DNA from: Natronomonas gomsonensis
GTDB lineage: Archaea; Halobacteriota; Halobacteria; Halobacteriales; Haloarculaceae
DNA length: 64,000 nucleotides
Direction: 5' to 3'
Assembly: GCF_024300825.1 (NCBI RefSeq)
Contig: NZ_CP101323.1
Span: 3,224,001 to 3,288,000, forward strand
A program made the translations under genes and the position numbers. Shown here in pieces: positions 1-8,854 of the stretch; the first letter of the stretch is position 1; every line of letters begins with the position of its first letter. The notes under the pieces are model-generated. The model made no database searches, was not told where the DNA came from, and saw nothing but the letters and a program-made list of their open reading frames with translations.

Positions 1-287
1 ATGTTCTCGTACTGGCTGGCCTTCTCGTTGAGTTCGCGCTTCTTGTCGTCTAAAAGGCGGTCGAGTGCGGTCGTCGGCTCGACGGCGACGTACTTCTTCG
101 GCCGAGAGGCCGACTGCGAGCGGACGAGGTTATACTGTTCGATGCTGTTGAGTACGTCGTATATCCGGCCCATCGGGACGTCGCTGACCCGTGACAACTC
201 TTTGGCGGTTGTGGGGCCGGTTTTCAGCAGTGCTCGGTACGCCCGAGCCTCGTACTCGGACAATCCGAGGTCTCTGAGACTTGCCAT
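1..287 (-). CDS. TrmB-family transcriptional regulator (partial)
   Basis: The N-terminal 95 residues of a winged-helix DNA-binding protein; the rest runs off the left edge. The start MASLRDLGLSEYEARAYRAL followed by GPTTAKELSRVSDVPMGRIY is the classic TrmB helix-turn-helix (LGLSEYEARAY opening, then the recognition helix VPMGRIYDVL). In this family the N-terminal domain binds DNA and a C-terminal domain, not seen here, often senses sugars or other small molecules. The ATG at 287 is chosen because a TATA-like box lies about 27 bases upstream. The target genes cannot be inferred. The next gene, 392-2005, is on the same strand but about 100 bases upstream with a promoter between them, so they are probably separate units. 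Confidence 0.85.
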   Translation of the reverse strand, partial: MASLRDLGLSEYEARAYRALLKTGPTTAKELSRVSDVPMGRIYDVLNSIEQYNLVRSQSASRPKKYVAVEPTTALDRLLDDKKRELNEKASQYEN

Positions 288-310
288 TACTCGCCTCTCT
301 CCCTCGGGGA

Positions 311-317
311 ATATAAA
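311..317 (-). promoter_or_regulatory. TATA box of the TrmB-type regulator
   Basis: On the minus strand the sequence reads TTTATAT, centred about 27 bases before the ATG at 287. That spacing predicts transcription starting at or next to the start codon, a leaderless mRNA as is common in haloarchaea. Inferred from spacing only. Confidence 0.6.
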
Positions 318-391
318 CACATCGTAAGTTTAGGCACGGTTGGAGTTGTTGTTACGATAGACACACGTCCCCACGGAACGGAGCGCTTTCG

Positions 392-2005
392 TTAGGGACT
401 CGGCCCTTCGGAGGCGCGTTCGAGGAGTTCGTCGGGAGTCTCCGCCGGAACCGTCTCGGTTCCGCTCCGAACGACGACCGCGTTTTCGCGGTCCCCGGGG
501 ACGACCACCTTCTCGTGGTCGGCGATGCGGAGTGCGGCGCGGTGGAGGTCCGTCCCCGCGGCGGGCGTCCGGACGACGAGCGGGTCGTAGTGGGCGCGGG
601 CAGAGGCGGCCGCGTAGCCGGCCACCTCGACGCCCATTCGGTCGTAGGCGCCGGCGAAAGACCCGAGCGCGTCCGTCGCGGCGGTTCGGTATCGGTCCTC
701 GTCGGTCAGCGCCCACAAATCGAGGAGCGCGTCGGCCATCTCCGCGTTGGTCTCCAGTGGCCGGAGCGGTCGGTCGAGCAGTCCGGCACCCTTCGGGTCG
801 CCGTCGAGGAACGCGCCGTCGTCGACGAGGCGGTCGATGGCGTCGTCGGCGACTTCGCGGGCCGGCGCGAGCCAGCCGTCGGGACCGGTCACCTGTGCGG
901 CGGCGGTCAGTCCCGACAGCACCCGCGCGTGGTCGGCGAGCAATCCGGTTTCGCTATCCTCGCCGTCGAAGTGGGTGATGTGGCCGTCATCGACGAGCGT
1001 ATCGAGAATGAACTCCAGTGCCCGCTCGGCGTAGCGGGTCGCTCCCTCGTGGTCGGTGACGGCGGCGAAGCGGAACAGCGCCTCCGCGGCCATCCCGTTT
1101 CGGTCGGCGAAGACGGTCGTATCGACGTGTGGTGGGTCGGCCTCCTCGCGGTCGGTCGGTTCCAAGAGGTAGTAGTCGCTGTCGGCTTGGCTGGCGGCGA
1201 AGGCCTCGCCGGTCCACGCTGTCGTCGTCAGGTAGTCGACCGTCCCCTCGGCGGCGTTGTGATACGATTCCTCGCCGGTGTAGAGATACCCCGAGGTGAA
1301 CGCTCCGAGGAGGGCGGCGTTCTCGTCTGTGAGTTTCTCGCGGTGGGGTTCGCCCCAACTCCGGTTCTCCGCGAAGCGATAAAATCCGCCGTCGTAGGTG
1401 TCATAGAGGTGCGTCTGGACCGCTTCGAGCGTCCGCTTTGCCCGCTGTCGGTCGCGTTTGAGTGCGAACTCGATGGTTTGGGGAAGCGGGAACTTCGCGC
1501 CGGTTCCCCACCCGCCGAACTCCTCGTCGAAGGCGGCGGCGACCTGTTCGACCATGTGCGCCTCGATGTCGGCGGTCACCTCGCCGCTCGGGAGGGCCTC
1601 ACCGGACAGCGCCCGCGGGACGCTGCCCGCGGTCGCGCCCTTCGCATCCCAGGACTCCCGAACGCTGTCGAGCACCTGTCGCATCCCATCGAGGCCGAGA
1701 TACGTCGCCCCCGACAGCACCTCGCCGTCTGGCGTCAGGAACACCGTCGTCGGGAACCCGCCCATGTTGTACCGTTCCCGAACCCGGGGGTTGCGGTCGA
1801 TGTCGACGCGGACGGGGACGAAACTGTCGCCGATGTTGGCGGCCAGTTTCGGGTCCGAGTACGTCTCCTCGTCCATCCGGTGGCACCACTCACACCACGG
1901 CGCCGTCAGCGAACACAGTACGGGCTTGCCGGTACGGTCGGCGGCCTCGAACGGGTCGGGACCCCACTCGTGCCAATCGACGAGCGTGCCGTCTCGGAAG
2001 GTCAT
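392..2005 (-). CDS. DUF255 / thioredoxin-domain protein (YyaL/SSP411-like)
   Basis: A 537-residue cytoplasmic protein. Residues about 5-125 form a thioredoxin-like DUF255 domain with the redox-type motif APWCEWCHRM near residues 35-44, followed by the cis-Pro region GGFPTTVFLTPDG. The remainder resembles the alpha/alpha-barrel part of the YyaL/SSP411 family (for example GAKFPLPQTIEFAL, LYDTYDGGFYRFAENRSW and DGHITHF). Bacterial and eukaryotic SSP411 proteins are usually longer (around 700 residues), so this is a shorter version. The biochemical role of the family is not settled; the CxxC suggests redox or metal chemistry. The ATG at 2005 gives the thioredoxin domain directly. A 514-codon plus-strand ORF over the same bases is a composition artefact. 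Confidence 0.85.
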   Translation of the reverse strand: MTFRDGTLVDWHEWGPDPFEAADRTGKPVLCSLTAPWCEWCHRMDEETYSDPKLAANIGDSFVPVRVDIDRNPRVRERYNMGGFPTTVFLTPDGEVLSGATYLGLDGMRQVLDSVRESWDAKGATAGSVPRALSGEALPSGEVTADIEAHMVEQVAAAFDEEFGGWGTGAKFPLPQTIEFALKRDRQRAKRTLEAVQTHLYDTYDGGFYRFAENRSWGEPHREKLTDENAALLGAFTSGYLYTGEESYHNAAEGTVDYLTTTAWTGEAFAASQADSDYYLLEPTDREEADPPHVDTTVFADRNGMAAEALFRFAAVTDHEGATRYAERALEFILDTLVDDGHITHFDGEDSETGLLADHARVLSGLTAAAQVTGPDGWLAPAREVADDAIDRLVDDGAFLDGDPKGAGLLDRPLRPLETNAEMADALLDLWALTDEDRYRTAATDALGSFAGAYDRMGVEVAGYAAASARAHYDPLVVRTPAAGTDLHRAALRIADHEKVVVPGDRENAVVVRSGTETVPAETPDELLERASEGPSP

Positions 2006-2107
2006 GGCTGTCCTTTCGGGCCAGTTGGGGAAAGCGCTTCGAAGTGCGAAAAACTGTAGCGGATTGCCGGCAGTTCCGTTTAGTGGTCGGTTGTTGTGAC
2101 ACGGGGC

Positions 2108-3120
2108 ATGTTCCGGAGATCCTCCCGACTCTCGGTCCGACGCGCCCTCCTCGTCGCCGTCGTCTGCGTCGGCGTGGCCTCAGTTGCGGCCGTCGGCATC
2201 GCCTCGGCGGACGGCACGGCCCAATCCGACGCACCGCGCTACGAACCCGAGGAAGCGGGCAATGCGACCTTCGAGTTCCTCGAAGCGGAAGACCACCACC
2301 CTGGCACCGACAACGCCAGCGTTCGATATACGCTACGGGGTGGCGATGTCTTCGAGGACATCGGTGCGTCGGACGGCATCGCTCCGGACCAACTCATCAT
2401 CGAAACGGACGCGGTCGACCACAGCGACTGCGAGGCGACGAACATCGCGACGTTCGGCATCGACGAGGACGGCGACGGCGAGACCGAACAGGAGTTCCTA
2501 AGGGAGGGTGGACAGGTGGCTTCGGGGACCGCATCGAAGTCTGGTTCTACGATGGCGAGGATTTCGCGGGCGACCCACCCCACCTCGAGCGCGAGGACCG
2601 TCTCGTCCTTGAGTTGAGCGACGAGGCGCCGGGCGGCGCGTGTGCCGACACCACCGAGGAAGTCGGCTGGTACGCCGCGGATGTGTTCCTCAACGGCACC
2701 GGCCCGGAGGGAACCGACACGGAAAACGGGTCCTTCGGCTTCACCGTCGAGACGAACGAAACCTACGTCTGTCCCTGCGACAACGAGAGCCACGCACGAC
2801 AGCAGTTGGGCACGGAGCCGTATCCGGGAAGCCCGACCCCGACGCCGACAGCGACGGCGACTCCCACCGCAACCCCAACCGCGACAGCGACTTCGACGCC
2901 AACGGCGACACGAACGTCAACACCGACAGCGACGCCGGAACCGGCACCGACGGAGACGTTCACGCCACTCCCGACGGAGCCACCGGAAACGCCGACCGCC
3001 GACCCCACCGACACTGACGACGCCTCGCCAACGGCGGCCGACGGGGCCGGGTTCGGCTTCACGGTTGCCGTTGTCGTGGCGCTTCTCGTAGCGATGGGGC
3101 TTCGACGACGCGCCGACTGA
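2108..3120 (+). pseudogene. Cell-surface protein with Thr/Pro linker and PGF-CTERM-like tail, frameshifted
   Basis: The gene reads in two frames. Frame one (ATG 2108) gives a Sec-type signal peptide (RRALLVAVVCVGVASVAAVG) and a body up to about base 2500 (...GDGETEQEF). The coding then continues one frame back (...GGFGDRIEVWFYDGEDF) to the stop at 3118-3120. The switch lies near 2498-2515, in the G-rich stretch AAGGGAGGGTGG. The second part has Cys pairs (CPCDN), a long Thr/Pro/Ala linker and a C-terminal GAGFGF plus hydrophobic stretch plus RRR, which resembles the PGF-CTERM archaeosortase anchor but lacks the exact PGF. If intact, the product would be an exported, lipid-anchored, probably glycosylated surface protein of about 337 residues. 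I cannot tell a sequencing error from a real mutation. Its function is unknown. Confidence 0.75.
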
Positions 3121-3146
3121 ATCAGAAGAGGTCGAAAAAGGGGTGG

Positions 3147-4745
3147 TTAGTCTTCCAACACGAGCACGCGGAGGATGTCGCCGTAGGCCGGCCGCGTGAT
3201 GAGGACGCCGATGAGGACGCCGACGATGGTGATGATGGCGAACCCTTGGAGGTCACCCAAAGACAGCACCGCCAGCGGCGACATGGCGATGATGGTCGTC
3301 GCCGCAGCGGCGCCGATGACCCAGAACGCCTTCTTGAACCGCGATTCGAAGACGCGTGAGGTCCGAACCTCACCCTGTTGCATGATTTCGTCGGCGATTA
3401 TCACGAGGTCGTCGACCCCGGTCCCGATGACGGCGATGAAGCCGGCGATGTGAGAGAGGTCAAGCGGTAACCCTACTGCGGCGGCGAACCCGAGCAGGAT
3501 GTACACCTCCGCGGCGGCGGTGAGCAGCATCGGTGCCGCAACCTCGGCTCTGCGGTATCGGGCGAACACCACGAGCGCGACCGCGCCGACCGCGGCCGCG
3601 CCGGTGGCAAGCGACAGCGGCTTGAACCGCTCGGCGAGACTCGGCAACAGGAAGTACGTCGTTCCGCGGTTGTCGATGTCGAGTTCCGTCGGGAGCGCCC
3701 CCGCGCGGATGTTGAGTTCGAGTTCGCGGGCCTCCTCAAGGCTCGTCGTCGTCGTCTGGTACTGTGGGTTCTCGTCGAAAGAGCCGTCGCGGAACGACGC
3801 CGAGAGGTCGCGATTGATTCCCGCAGCGAAGACGACTTCGCCGTCGAGGACGGTCAGGAGACACCGACCAGGGTTGTTATCCTTGTTTTCGGCCAGCGAC
3901 TCGTTGAGGTCGTAGTTACAGTTGGTTCCGCCCTGCTGGTCGAAGCCGAAGTCGCGCATCGCTTGGCCGAACTGCGGTCCCGCTTGCTCGGTGAGCGTCA
4001 CCGGAACGAACGTTCGTCCCTGCTCTTGTGTCGCGCCACCGATGCTGGCGAAATCACGCTGGGTCAGAAGCGAGACGTTGCGGTACGTGCCGTTCTCGCC
4101 CGGGAACAGCGCGACGGTTTCGACCTGTCCACGGTCGCCGATGAGGTCGATGACTTCCGAACGGTTGGCGTTCGGCACCTCGACGAGCATGAACTGCTGG
4201 CCCGGCGAGGCGATTTGCGTCACGGTGCCGCCGGGGAGACCGCCCTGGCTAATCTTGTTCGTGAGCACGTCTTCGGCGCGGTCACGGGTGGTCTGGGTGA
4301 CTCCCATCCGGATGTCGTCTTCACTCACGTCGAATCCGGCCTCGGCGAGGGCGGCGGCGAACTCCGATTGGTTCGTGTTGCCGACGAAGCGGTCGTCGAA
4401 CACCTCGACGGTGTTGCCTTCTGCGTCGGCGCGTACGTCACCCGCCCCGAGGTCGAGCTCGTCCCGCACCGTCCGCTCGATGGCTGGTTCGTCGTCGACG
4501 CTGAACTCCAAGCCGCTTGCAGTCATCCCCGCAAGCGGCGCGCGAACTTGGGTACCACCGGAGAGTTCCAGCCCGAACTTGAGGTTCGTGTACTCCGAAG
4601 TGGTCGAATCCGCAGTCGCGTTCGCGGCGGTCGCGTTCGCCCCACCCGAACCGCTACCGAGCGGTGCAAACACCGCAATGGTGCTGACGAGGACGAACAC
4701 GACGAGCAACCAGATACGCCAGTTCTCTCTAAGTTCCAGATTCAT
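3147..4745 (-). CDS. secD: Protein-export membrane protein SecD
   Basis: SecD (532 residues) works with SecF at the SecYE translocon and is thought to use ion gradients to drive late steps of protein export. The sequence has TM1 at residues 10-27 (IWLLVVFVLVSTIAVFA), a large extracytoplasmic P1 region starting with the conserved KFGLELSGGTQVRAPL, and a C-terminal block of five TM helices including LSHIAGFIAVIGTGVDDLVIIADE (the RND-type SecD TM4 signature) and a basic loop before the last helices. Length and topology fit archaeal SecD. It is the second gene of a secF-secD operon and overlaps secF by ATGA at 4742-4745, which suggests translational coupling. Confidence 0.96.
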   Translation of the reverse strand: MNLELRENWRIWLLVVFVLVSTIAVFAPLGSGSGGANATAANATADSTTSEYTNLKFGLELSGGTQVRAPLAGMTASGLEFSVDDEPAIERTVRDELDLGAGDVRADAEGNTVEVFDDRFVGNTNQSEFAAALAEAGFDVSEDDIRMGVTQTTRDRAEDVLTNKISQGGLPGGTVTQIASPGQQFMLVEVPNANRSEVIDLIGDRGQVETVALFPGENGTYRNVSLLTQRDFASIGGATQEQGRTFVPVTLTEQAGPQFGQAMRDFGFDQQGGTNCNYDLNESLAENKDNNPGRCLLTVLDGEVVFAAGINRDLSASFRDGSFDENPQYQTTTTSLEEARELELNIRAGALPTELDIDNRGTTYFLLPSLAERFKPLSLATGAAAVGAVALVVFARYRRAEVAAPMLLTAAAEVYILLGFAAAVGLPLDLSHIAGFIAVIGTGVDDLVIIADEIMQQGEVRTSRVFESRFKKAFWVIGAAAATTIIAMSPLAVLSLGDLQGFAIITIVGVLIGVLITRPAYGDILRVLVLED

Positions 4746-5611
4746 TGTGCGATTCCCTCGTATTTGTAGTAGCGAAGCAGACTCACGTTGAGCAGGTAGG
4801 TGTTCATCAGGTCGGCGGTGAGGCCGAACACGAGCACGATGCCGACCTGCGGCAACAGCGGAATGCCGAACTGGCCGGCGACAATGGTCATCACGACCAT
4901 CGCGGCGATGGAGGTGACCGTCATCGTCACCCCGGTCCGCATCGCGCGGAACGTCGATGTGTAGAAGTCACCGTGTCGCCGCAGGACGTGGTTGTTCAAC
5001 AGCAAATCGGAGTCAACGGAGTACCCGATGAGCATCAAAAGCGCCGCGACCGTGCCGAGTGTCAACTCGATGTCGAACAGTCGCATCAGCGCGAGCGGAA
5101 TCACGATGTCGGAGAACGCGGAGGCGACCACGGCGATGGAGGGGACGAACGTCCGGAACATGAGGAACACGAGCGCAGCCATCCCCGCGAAGGCTATCGC
5201 GAGGCCGATGAGGGCCTGTGTCTGGGACTCGGCGGCGAAACTCGCCGACCGAGTGCCAGATGACTCTATCGTGTAGCCCTCATTCTCCGCCTGCGTGCGG
5301 AGCGTTTCGAGGTCTTCGTACTCGCCCTCTTGGAACTCGACCATATAGGAGTCGCCTCCCGCCGTGCCGACCTGCGTGATGGAGGCGACCGGTTCGTCGA
5401 ACGTCTCCCGTATCTGGTCGGGCGAATCAGTCGTTTCCACCTGCAACTCGGCGCCGCCGGTGAACTCGATTCCGAGCGTCACCGGCGACCCCGCTATCGC
5501 TGTCGCGACGACGAGAATGCCGAGGGCAACCGCCAACAGCCCGAGCGGGAGGGCTATCAACTGACGGTTGGTGTAGTCGGCGTAATCGACAGTCGGTACC
5601 GTCAGGTCCAT
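4742..5611 (-). CDS. secF: Protein-export membrane protein SecF
   Basis: SecF (289 residues) is the partner of SecD in protein export. TM1 is near residues 20-42, followed by the conserved TLGIEFTGGAELQVET and an extracytoplasmic domain. Five C-terminal TM helices include GYSVDSDLLLNNHVLRR, the SecF TM4 signature (GYSVDD in bacteria). The ATG at 5611 starts directly before VPTVDYADYTNRQLIALPLG. The gene is upstream of secD, the secF-secD order usual in archaea, and the two overlap by 4 bases. It is divergent from the MOSC gene at 5734. Confidence 0.96.
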   Translation of the reverse strand: MDLTVPTVDYADYTNRQLIALPLGLLAVALGILVVATAIAGSPVTLGIEFTGGAELQVETTDSPDQIRETFDEPVASITQVGTAGGDSYMVEFQEGEYEDLETLRTQAENEGYTIESSGTRSASFAAESQTQALIGLAIAFAGMAALVFLMFRTFVPSIAVVASAFSDIVIPLALMRLFDIELTLGTVAALLMLIGYSVDSDLLLNNHVLRRHGDFYTSTFRAMRTGVTMTVTSIAAMVVMTIVAGQFGIPLLPQVGIVLVFGLTADLMNTYLLNVSLLRYYKYEGIAQ

Positions 5612-5733
5612 GCCGTTCGGTGTGGGGGCACCTCGAATAAGGGTTGTCGTTCGTGTCTCGAAAGGGTTCTCGGCGGTCGAACTCCGAGTCGCCGAACCGC
5701 ACCCTTCAACACCGCCGGGTCCAATCGTCGGAC

Positions 5734-6534
5734 ATGTCCGCGACGCTGGAGCGCATCGTCGTCTACCCCGTCAAATCACTCGACCCACACGACACGATGG
5801 AGCGGGCGACGGTTCGGCCGGACGGCGGCCTCTCGTATGACCGGGAGTTCGCCATCGTCGACGCCGACGGCAACTACGTCAACGGGAAGAACGACCGCCG
5901 CGTTCACCAACTCCGGTCGTGGTTCGACCCCAAAGCCGGCCGGCTGACCCTCCGGGCGAACGACGGCGACCCAACGGCTTTCGACCTCGAGGATACCGGA
6001 ACCATCGAGGCGTGGCTCTCGGAGTACTTCGAGCAGCCAGTCGAACTCCGCCGCGACGAGGCCGGGGGCTTTCCTGACGACACGCTCGCTTCGGGTCCGA
6101 CCGTCATCGCCGAATCGACCATCGAGGCGGTCGCTGAATGGTTCGACGATATTGATGCCGACGAGATGGAGCGACGGCTCCGACCGAACCTCGTCGTCTC
6201 CGGCGTCGAACCGTTCTGGGAGGACCGGCTCTACCGCGACCGCGAGACGGCAATCGGCTTCCGAATCGGCGACTGTGAGTTCCTCGGGTCGAACCCCTGT
6301 CAGCGCTGTGTCGTCCCCACCCGAGACCCCGAGACCGGCGAGGAGACGCCCGGCTTCCGGGAGACGTTCCACGAACAACGCGAAGCGACGCTTCCGGCGT
6401 GGGCCTCGGAGGCGTGGTTCGACCACTACTTCCGCCTGATGGTCAACACGTTCGTCCCCGAGTCGACGGTCGGAAAGTCGCTCCGAGTCGGGGACGATAT
6501 CGAGATACTCGGAGAACGGCCATACCCGGCCTGA
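5734..6534 (+). CDS. MOSC-domain protein
   Basis: A 266-residue protein with an N-terminal MOSC beta-barrel domain (IVVYPVKSLDPHD then GLSYDREFAIVD) and a C-terminal MOSC domain containing FLGSNPCQRCVVPTRDPETG, whose Cys is the likely sulfur or molybdenum-cofactor ligand residue. Family members (molybdenum cofactor sulfurase C-terminal domains, mARC, YcbX) bind Moco or carry sulfur. A ferredoxin tail, present in some relatives, is absent. The ATG at 5734 is chosen over the upstream in-frame start because MSATLERIVVYPVKS matches the usual domain opening. The exact substrate is unknown. Confidence 0.85.
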   Translation: MSATLERIVVYPVKSLDPHDTMERATVRPDGGLSYDREFAIVDADGNYVNGKNDRRVHQLRSWFDPKAGRLTLRANDGDPTAFDLEDTGTIEAWLSEYFEQPVELRRDEAGGFPDDTLASGPTVIAESTIEAVAEWFDDIDADEMERRLRPNLVVSGVEPFWEDRLYRDRETAIGFRIGDCEFLGSNPCQRCVVPTRDPETGEETPGFRETFHEQREATLPAWASEAWFDHYFRLMVNTFVPESTVGKSLRVGDDIEILGERPYPA

Positions 6535-6597
6535 GCGCCGAGACGGTGCGTCAGTTCGGAGCAGTTCTTTTGATGAGGGGCTGTCAACCCCTGCCGT

Positions 6598-7695
6598 ATG
6601 AGCGACGACGGTGCGGCTGTCGACGGCACCGATAGTGGGACGGGGCGGAACGAAGACTCCGAGAACGGCGAGGCGTATCCCGACCTGTGGCTCGACCAGT
6701 TCGCGAGCTATCTGGGCTTCGGCCGTCTCGCGGCGCTCGTCGATGAGGACTTGCCACCGTCCTACGTCTACGCCACCACCACGATCGTCGGATGGCTCGC
6801 AGTCGTCGTCGGATACAGCGTCTACACTGGGACGCCGACGATATACGAGACGAATCCGTACTTCCTTCTCCAACCGATTGCGCTTCTCGTCGCGGTGTAC
6901 GGCTCACACTCGCTTCGCCGCTCGTATGCCGACGTGATGGACGAGATGCGGATTCGGGACCGCGCGGAGAAACCGGAACAACTCATCGACATCGTACCGG
7001 AGTGGCTCCCGTGGTCGCTGTTCGCCTTGACGGCGGGTATGCAACTCCTGCGTACGTTTCTTCTCGACCTCACGTCGTTCTCGGCGACGGAAATCGTCGC
7101 CAACGTCTTCGTGTTCCCGTTCGTGTATGGGCCGATACTCGTCCAGTTCCTCTCGATATACATCGCTATCGAGTTCATCGCGCCGTGGCGGCTGACGAAC
7201 TCCGAAGTCGGCATCCACTTCCTCGACCCACACGGCGTCGGCGGGCTTCGACCGCTCGGGGAACTCATCAAGAAGGCGTATTACTACGTCGTCTTCGGGC
7301 TGGTCGTCTACGCGCTGATAACGTACGCACCGGTGCTCGGCAGCCCGGAGCAGGAGGTTTCTGCGGCCGCCAGCACCATCTTCACCGCGGTATGGGTTCT
7401 CACCATCGCGACCATCGGCTTCGCCGTGTTCATGCTTCATCGGTTCATGCACCGGGAGAAACATGACGAGATACAGCGCCTCGAAGACGAACTCCGGTCG
7501 TACATGGTAGACCCCTGGGACGTGACGAAGTACACCATCGAGGACGGCAAGGAGAAAGAGGCCGAGGACATCCGCCGCCGAATCGAACAGGTGAGTTCGA
7601 CGAGCGAATATCCCGCGACGTTCAACATCTGGTCGCAGTTGCTTCTCAGCGTCGCGATACCGAAGGCCGTTCAACTGCTCTTGTCGACGCTCTGA
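6598..7695 (+). CDS. Polytopic membrane protein, uncharacterised
   Basis: A 365-residue protein with a short acidic N-terminus and about six or seven predicted TM helices, for example YATTTIVGWLAVVVGYSVYT, ANVFVFPFVYGPILVQFL, YYYVVFGLVVYALITYA and VWVLTIATIGFAVFMLH. The last third has a charged soluble stretch (residues about 280-340, with EKHDEIQRLEDELRSYMVDP, probably helical) before a weakly hydrophobic end. I recognise no catalytic motif. It looks like a haloarchaeal membrane protein of unknown role. It is convergent with the gene at 7700-8164. Confidence 0.75.
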   Translation: MSDDGAAVDGTDSGTGRNEDSENGEAYPDLWLDQFASYLGFGRLAALVDEDLPPSYVYATTTIVGWLAVVVGYSVYTGTPTIYETNPYFLLQPIALLVAVYGSHSLRRSYADVMDEMRIRDRAEKPEQLIDIVPEWLPWSLFALTAGMQLLRTFLLDLTSFSATEIVANVFVFPFVYGPILVQFLSIYIAIEFIAPWRLTNSEVGIHFLDPHGVGGLRPLGELIKKAYYYVVFGLVVYALITYAPVLGSPEQEVSAAASTIFTAVWVLTIATIGFAVFMLHRFMHREKHDEIQRLEDELRSYMVDPWDVTKYTIEDGKEKEAEDIRRRIEQVSSTSEYPATFNIWSQLLLSVAIPKAVQLLLSTL

Positions 7696-7699
7696 ACCG

Positions 7700-8164
7700 C
7701 TAGGGCAGATACCGGACGCTGACGACGCCATCGTCGCTCCGAATCTCGACGCGGTTTACGCCCAGGCGGGCCGCCCGTGCGAGCGTGCCCTCGTCGTCGA
7801 GGACATCCTCGACGGCGGCTTCGGTTTCGGAGTCGGGAACGGTCAGGACGTGGAGTTCGCCCGTTCCGGCGCGCTCGCGCGTCGTCAACTCGCCTTCGGG
7901 CTGTTCGGCGGCGATGTCGCGTTCCTGTTTCGTCGGCGGTTCGGCGCTGTGTTCGACCGAGAGCCGACAGCGGCTCTCGAAGTCGACGAGTCTGTACTGT
8001 ACCTCCATCGGCGGTTCCGGGGCGACCGTTCCTTCGATCACTTCCCGCTCTTCGACGCCGGGATTCTCCGCGAGCGTGTGGACCTGTCCGCGGTCGACGT
8101 CCTTGAGGACGGCCGACTCGGCGTCCGCGTGGGTCACGAGGAACCGACCTTCCTGCTCTGTCAT
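7700..8164 (-). CDS. Small acidic soluble protein, DUF5812-like
   Basis: A 154-residue acidic protein opening MTEQEGRFLVTHADAESAVL and ending with GDGVVSVRYLP-like beta structure (NRVEIRSDDGVVSVRYLP). From memory it fits the haloarchaeal family DUF5812, which has no established function. No TM helix, Cys cluster or nucleotide motif is visible. It is followed at about 40 bases on the same strand by the membrane protein 8205-8735, which lies upstream of it, so the two may share a transcript. Confidence 0.75.
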   Translation of the reverse strand: MTEQEGRFLVTHADAESAVLKDVDRGQVHTLAENPGVEEREVIEGTVAPEPPMEVQYRLVDFESRCRLSVEHSAEPPTKQERDIAAEQPEGELTTRERAGTGELHVLTVPDSETEAAVEDVLDDEGTLARAARLGVNRVEIRSDDGVVSVRYLP

Positions 8165-8204
8165 GGATGGATGAAGGCGCTCGGGGCTTTTCCGCGTTTC
8201 GAGG

Positions 8205-8735
8205 CTACCGGAGCCACCGATGGACCAGATAAATCAGGGCCGCGCCGGCCAGCGGTATCGTCCAGGAGAACACTTCCGGAAGGGCGTACAGCGCCTCGAC
8301 GAGCGGTGCGGCGAGTCCGCTCGGGTCGGGTCGGGCCGTCACCTCGCCGTCGAGTTCGAACTCCGCGGGCATCGAGGCGATGGCGCCCAGATACAGCGTC
8401 ACGACGTAGACGGCGCCGGTGACCGCAAGCGCGAAATCGTACCGTGAGTCGTCGCCCTCTCGGCGGTGGTGGCGGGCGACGAACAGGACGGGCGCGAGAA
8501 GCGGTGCGACGACGACGAACCCCAAAAGCAGGAACACCGACCGGACGAACGTGATTGTTCCCCCGCCGAACCCCGCGGTGTTGGCGATGGCGACGACGAG
8601 TGCGAACGTGAAGAACACGCCGAGAATCGCGGCCAGCAGTCCGCCAATGACGACGTAGGCCCGGAAGAGCCGAGAACGGCTCCGTCTGAAGGCGTAGGGG
8701 AACGCACCGAGCAGTCCCGAGTACCCGTTGCTCAT
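8205..8735 (-). CDS. Four-helix membrane protein, uncharacterised
   Basis: A 176-residue protein starting MSNGYSGLLGAFPYAFRRSR. It has four clear hydrophobic segments: YVVIGGLLAAILGVFFTFAL, SVFLLLGFVVVAPLLAPVLF, FALAVTGAVYVVTLYLGAIA and FSWTIPLAGAALIYLVHRWL. There is a basic loop (RHHRREGDDSRYD) between helices two and three. The start at 8735 is preferred over the longer in-frame ATG at 8804 because the extension is Arg-rich and unlike haloarchaeal coding sequence. No function is recognised. Confidence 0.7.
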   Translation of the reverse strand: MSNGYSGLLGAFPYAFRRSRSRLFRAYVVIGGLLAAILGVFFTFALVVAIANTAGFGGGTITFVRSVFLLLGFVVVAPLLAPVLFVARHHRREGDDSRYDFALAVTGAVYVVTLYLGAIASMPAEFELDGEVTARPDPSGLAAPLVEALYALPEVFSWTIPLAGAALIYLVHRWLR

Positions 8736-8854
8736 CGTCGGCCGTAGGCGCGTCCGCCGAATAAACCGCCCGGTTGCGGGCGCTTCTCTGTGCCGAGCAG
8801 ACACGACCGAGGGGTATCGGCAACGCCTTTGTTGTTCGACCCGCCGCTACCACC

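Noticed and set aside
515-2059. A 514-codon plus-strand ORF opposite the DUF255 gene
   Set aside because: It lacks any recognised motif and mirrors a well-supported thioredoxin-domain protein.
2840-3010. Short direct repeats resembling a CRISPR or microsatellite
   Set aside because: They are the DNA of a Thr/Pro linker (ACGCCGACAGCGACG-type codons); there are no regular repeats with unique spacers.
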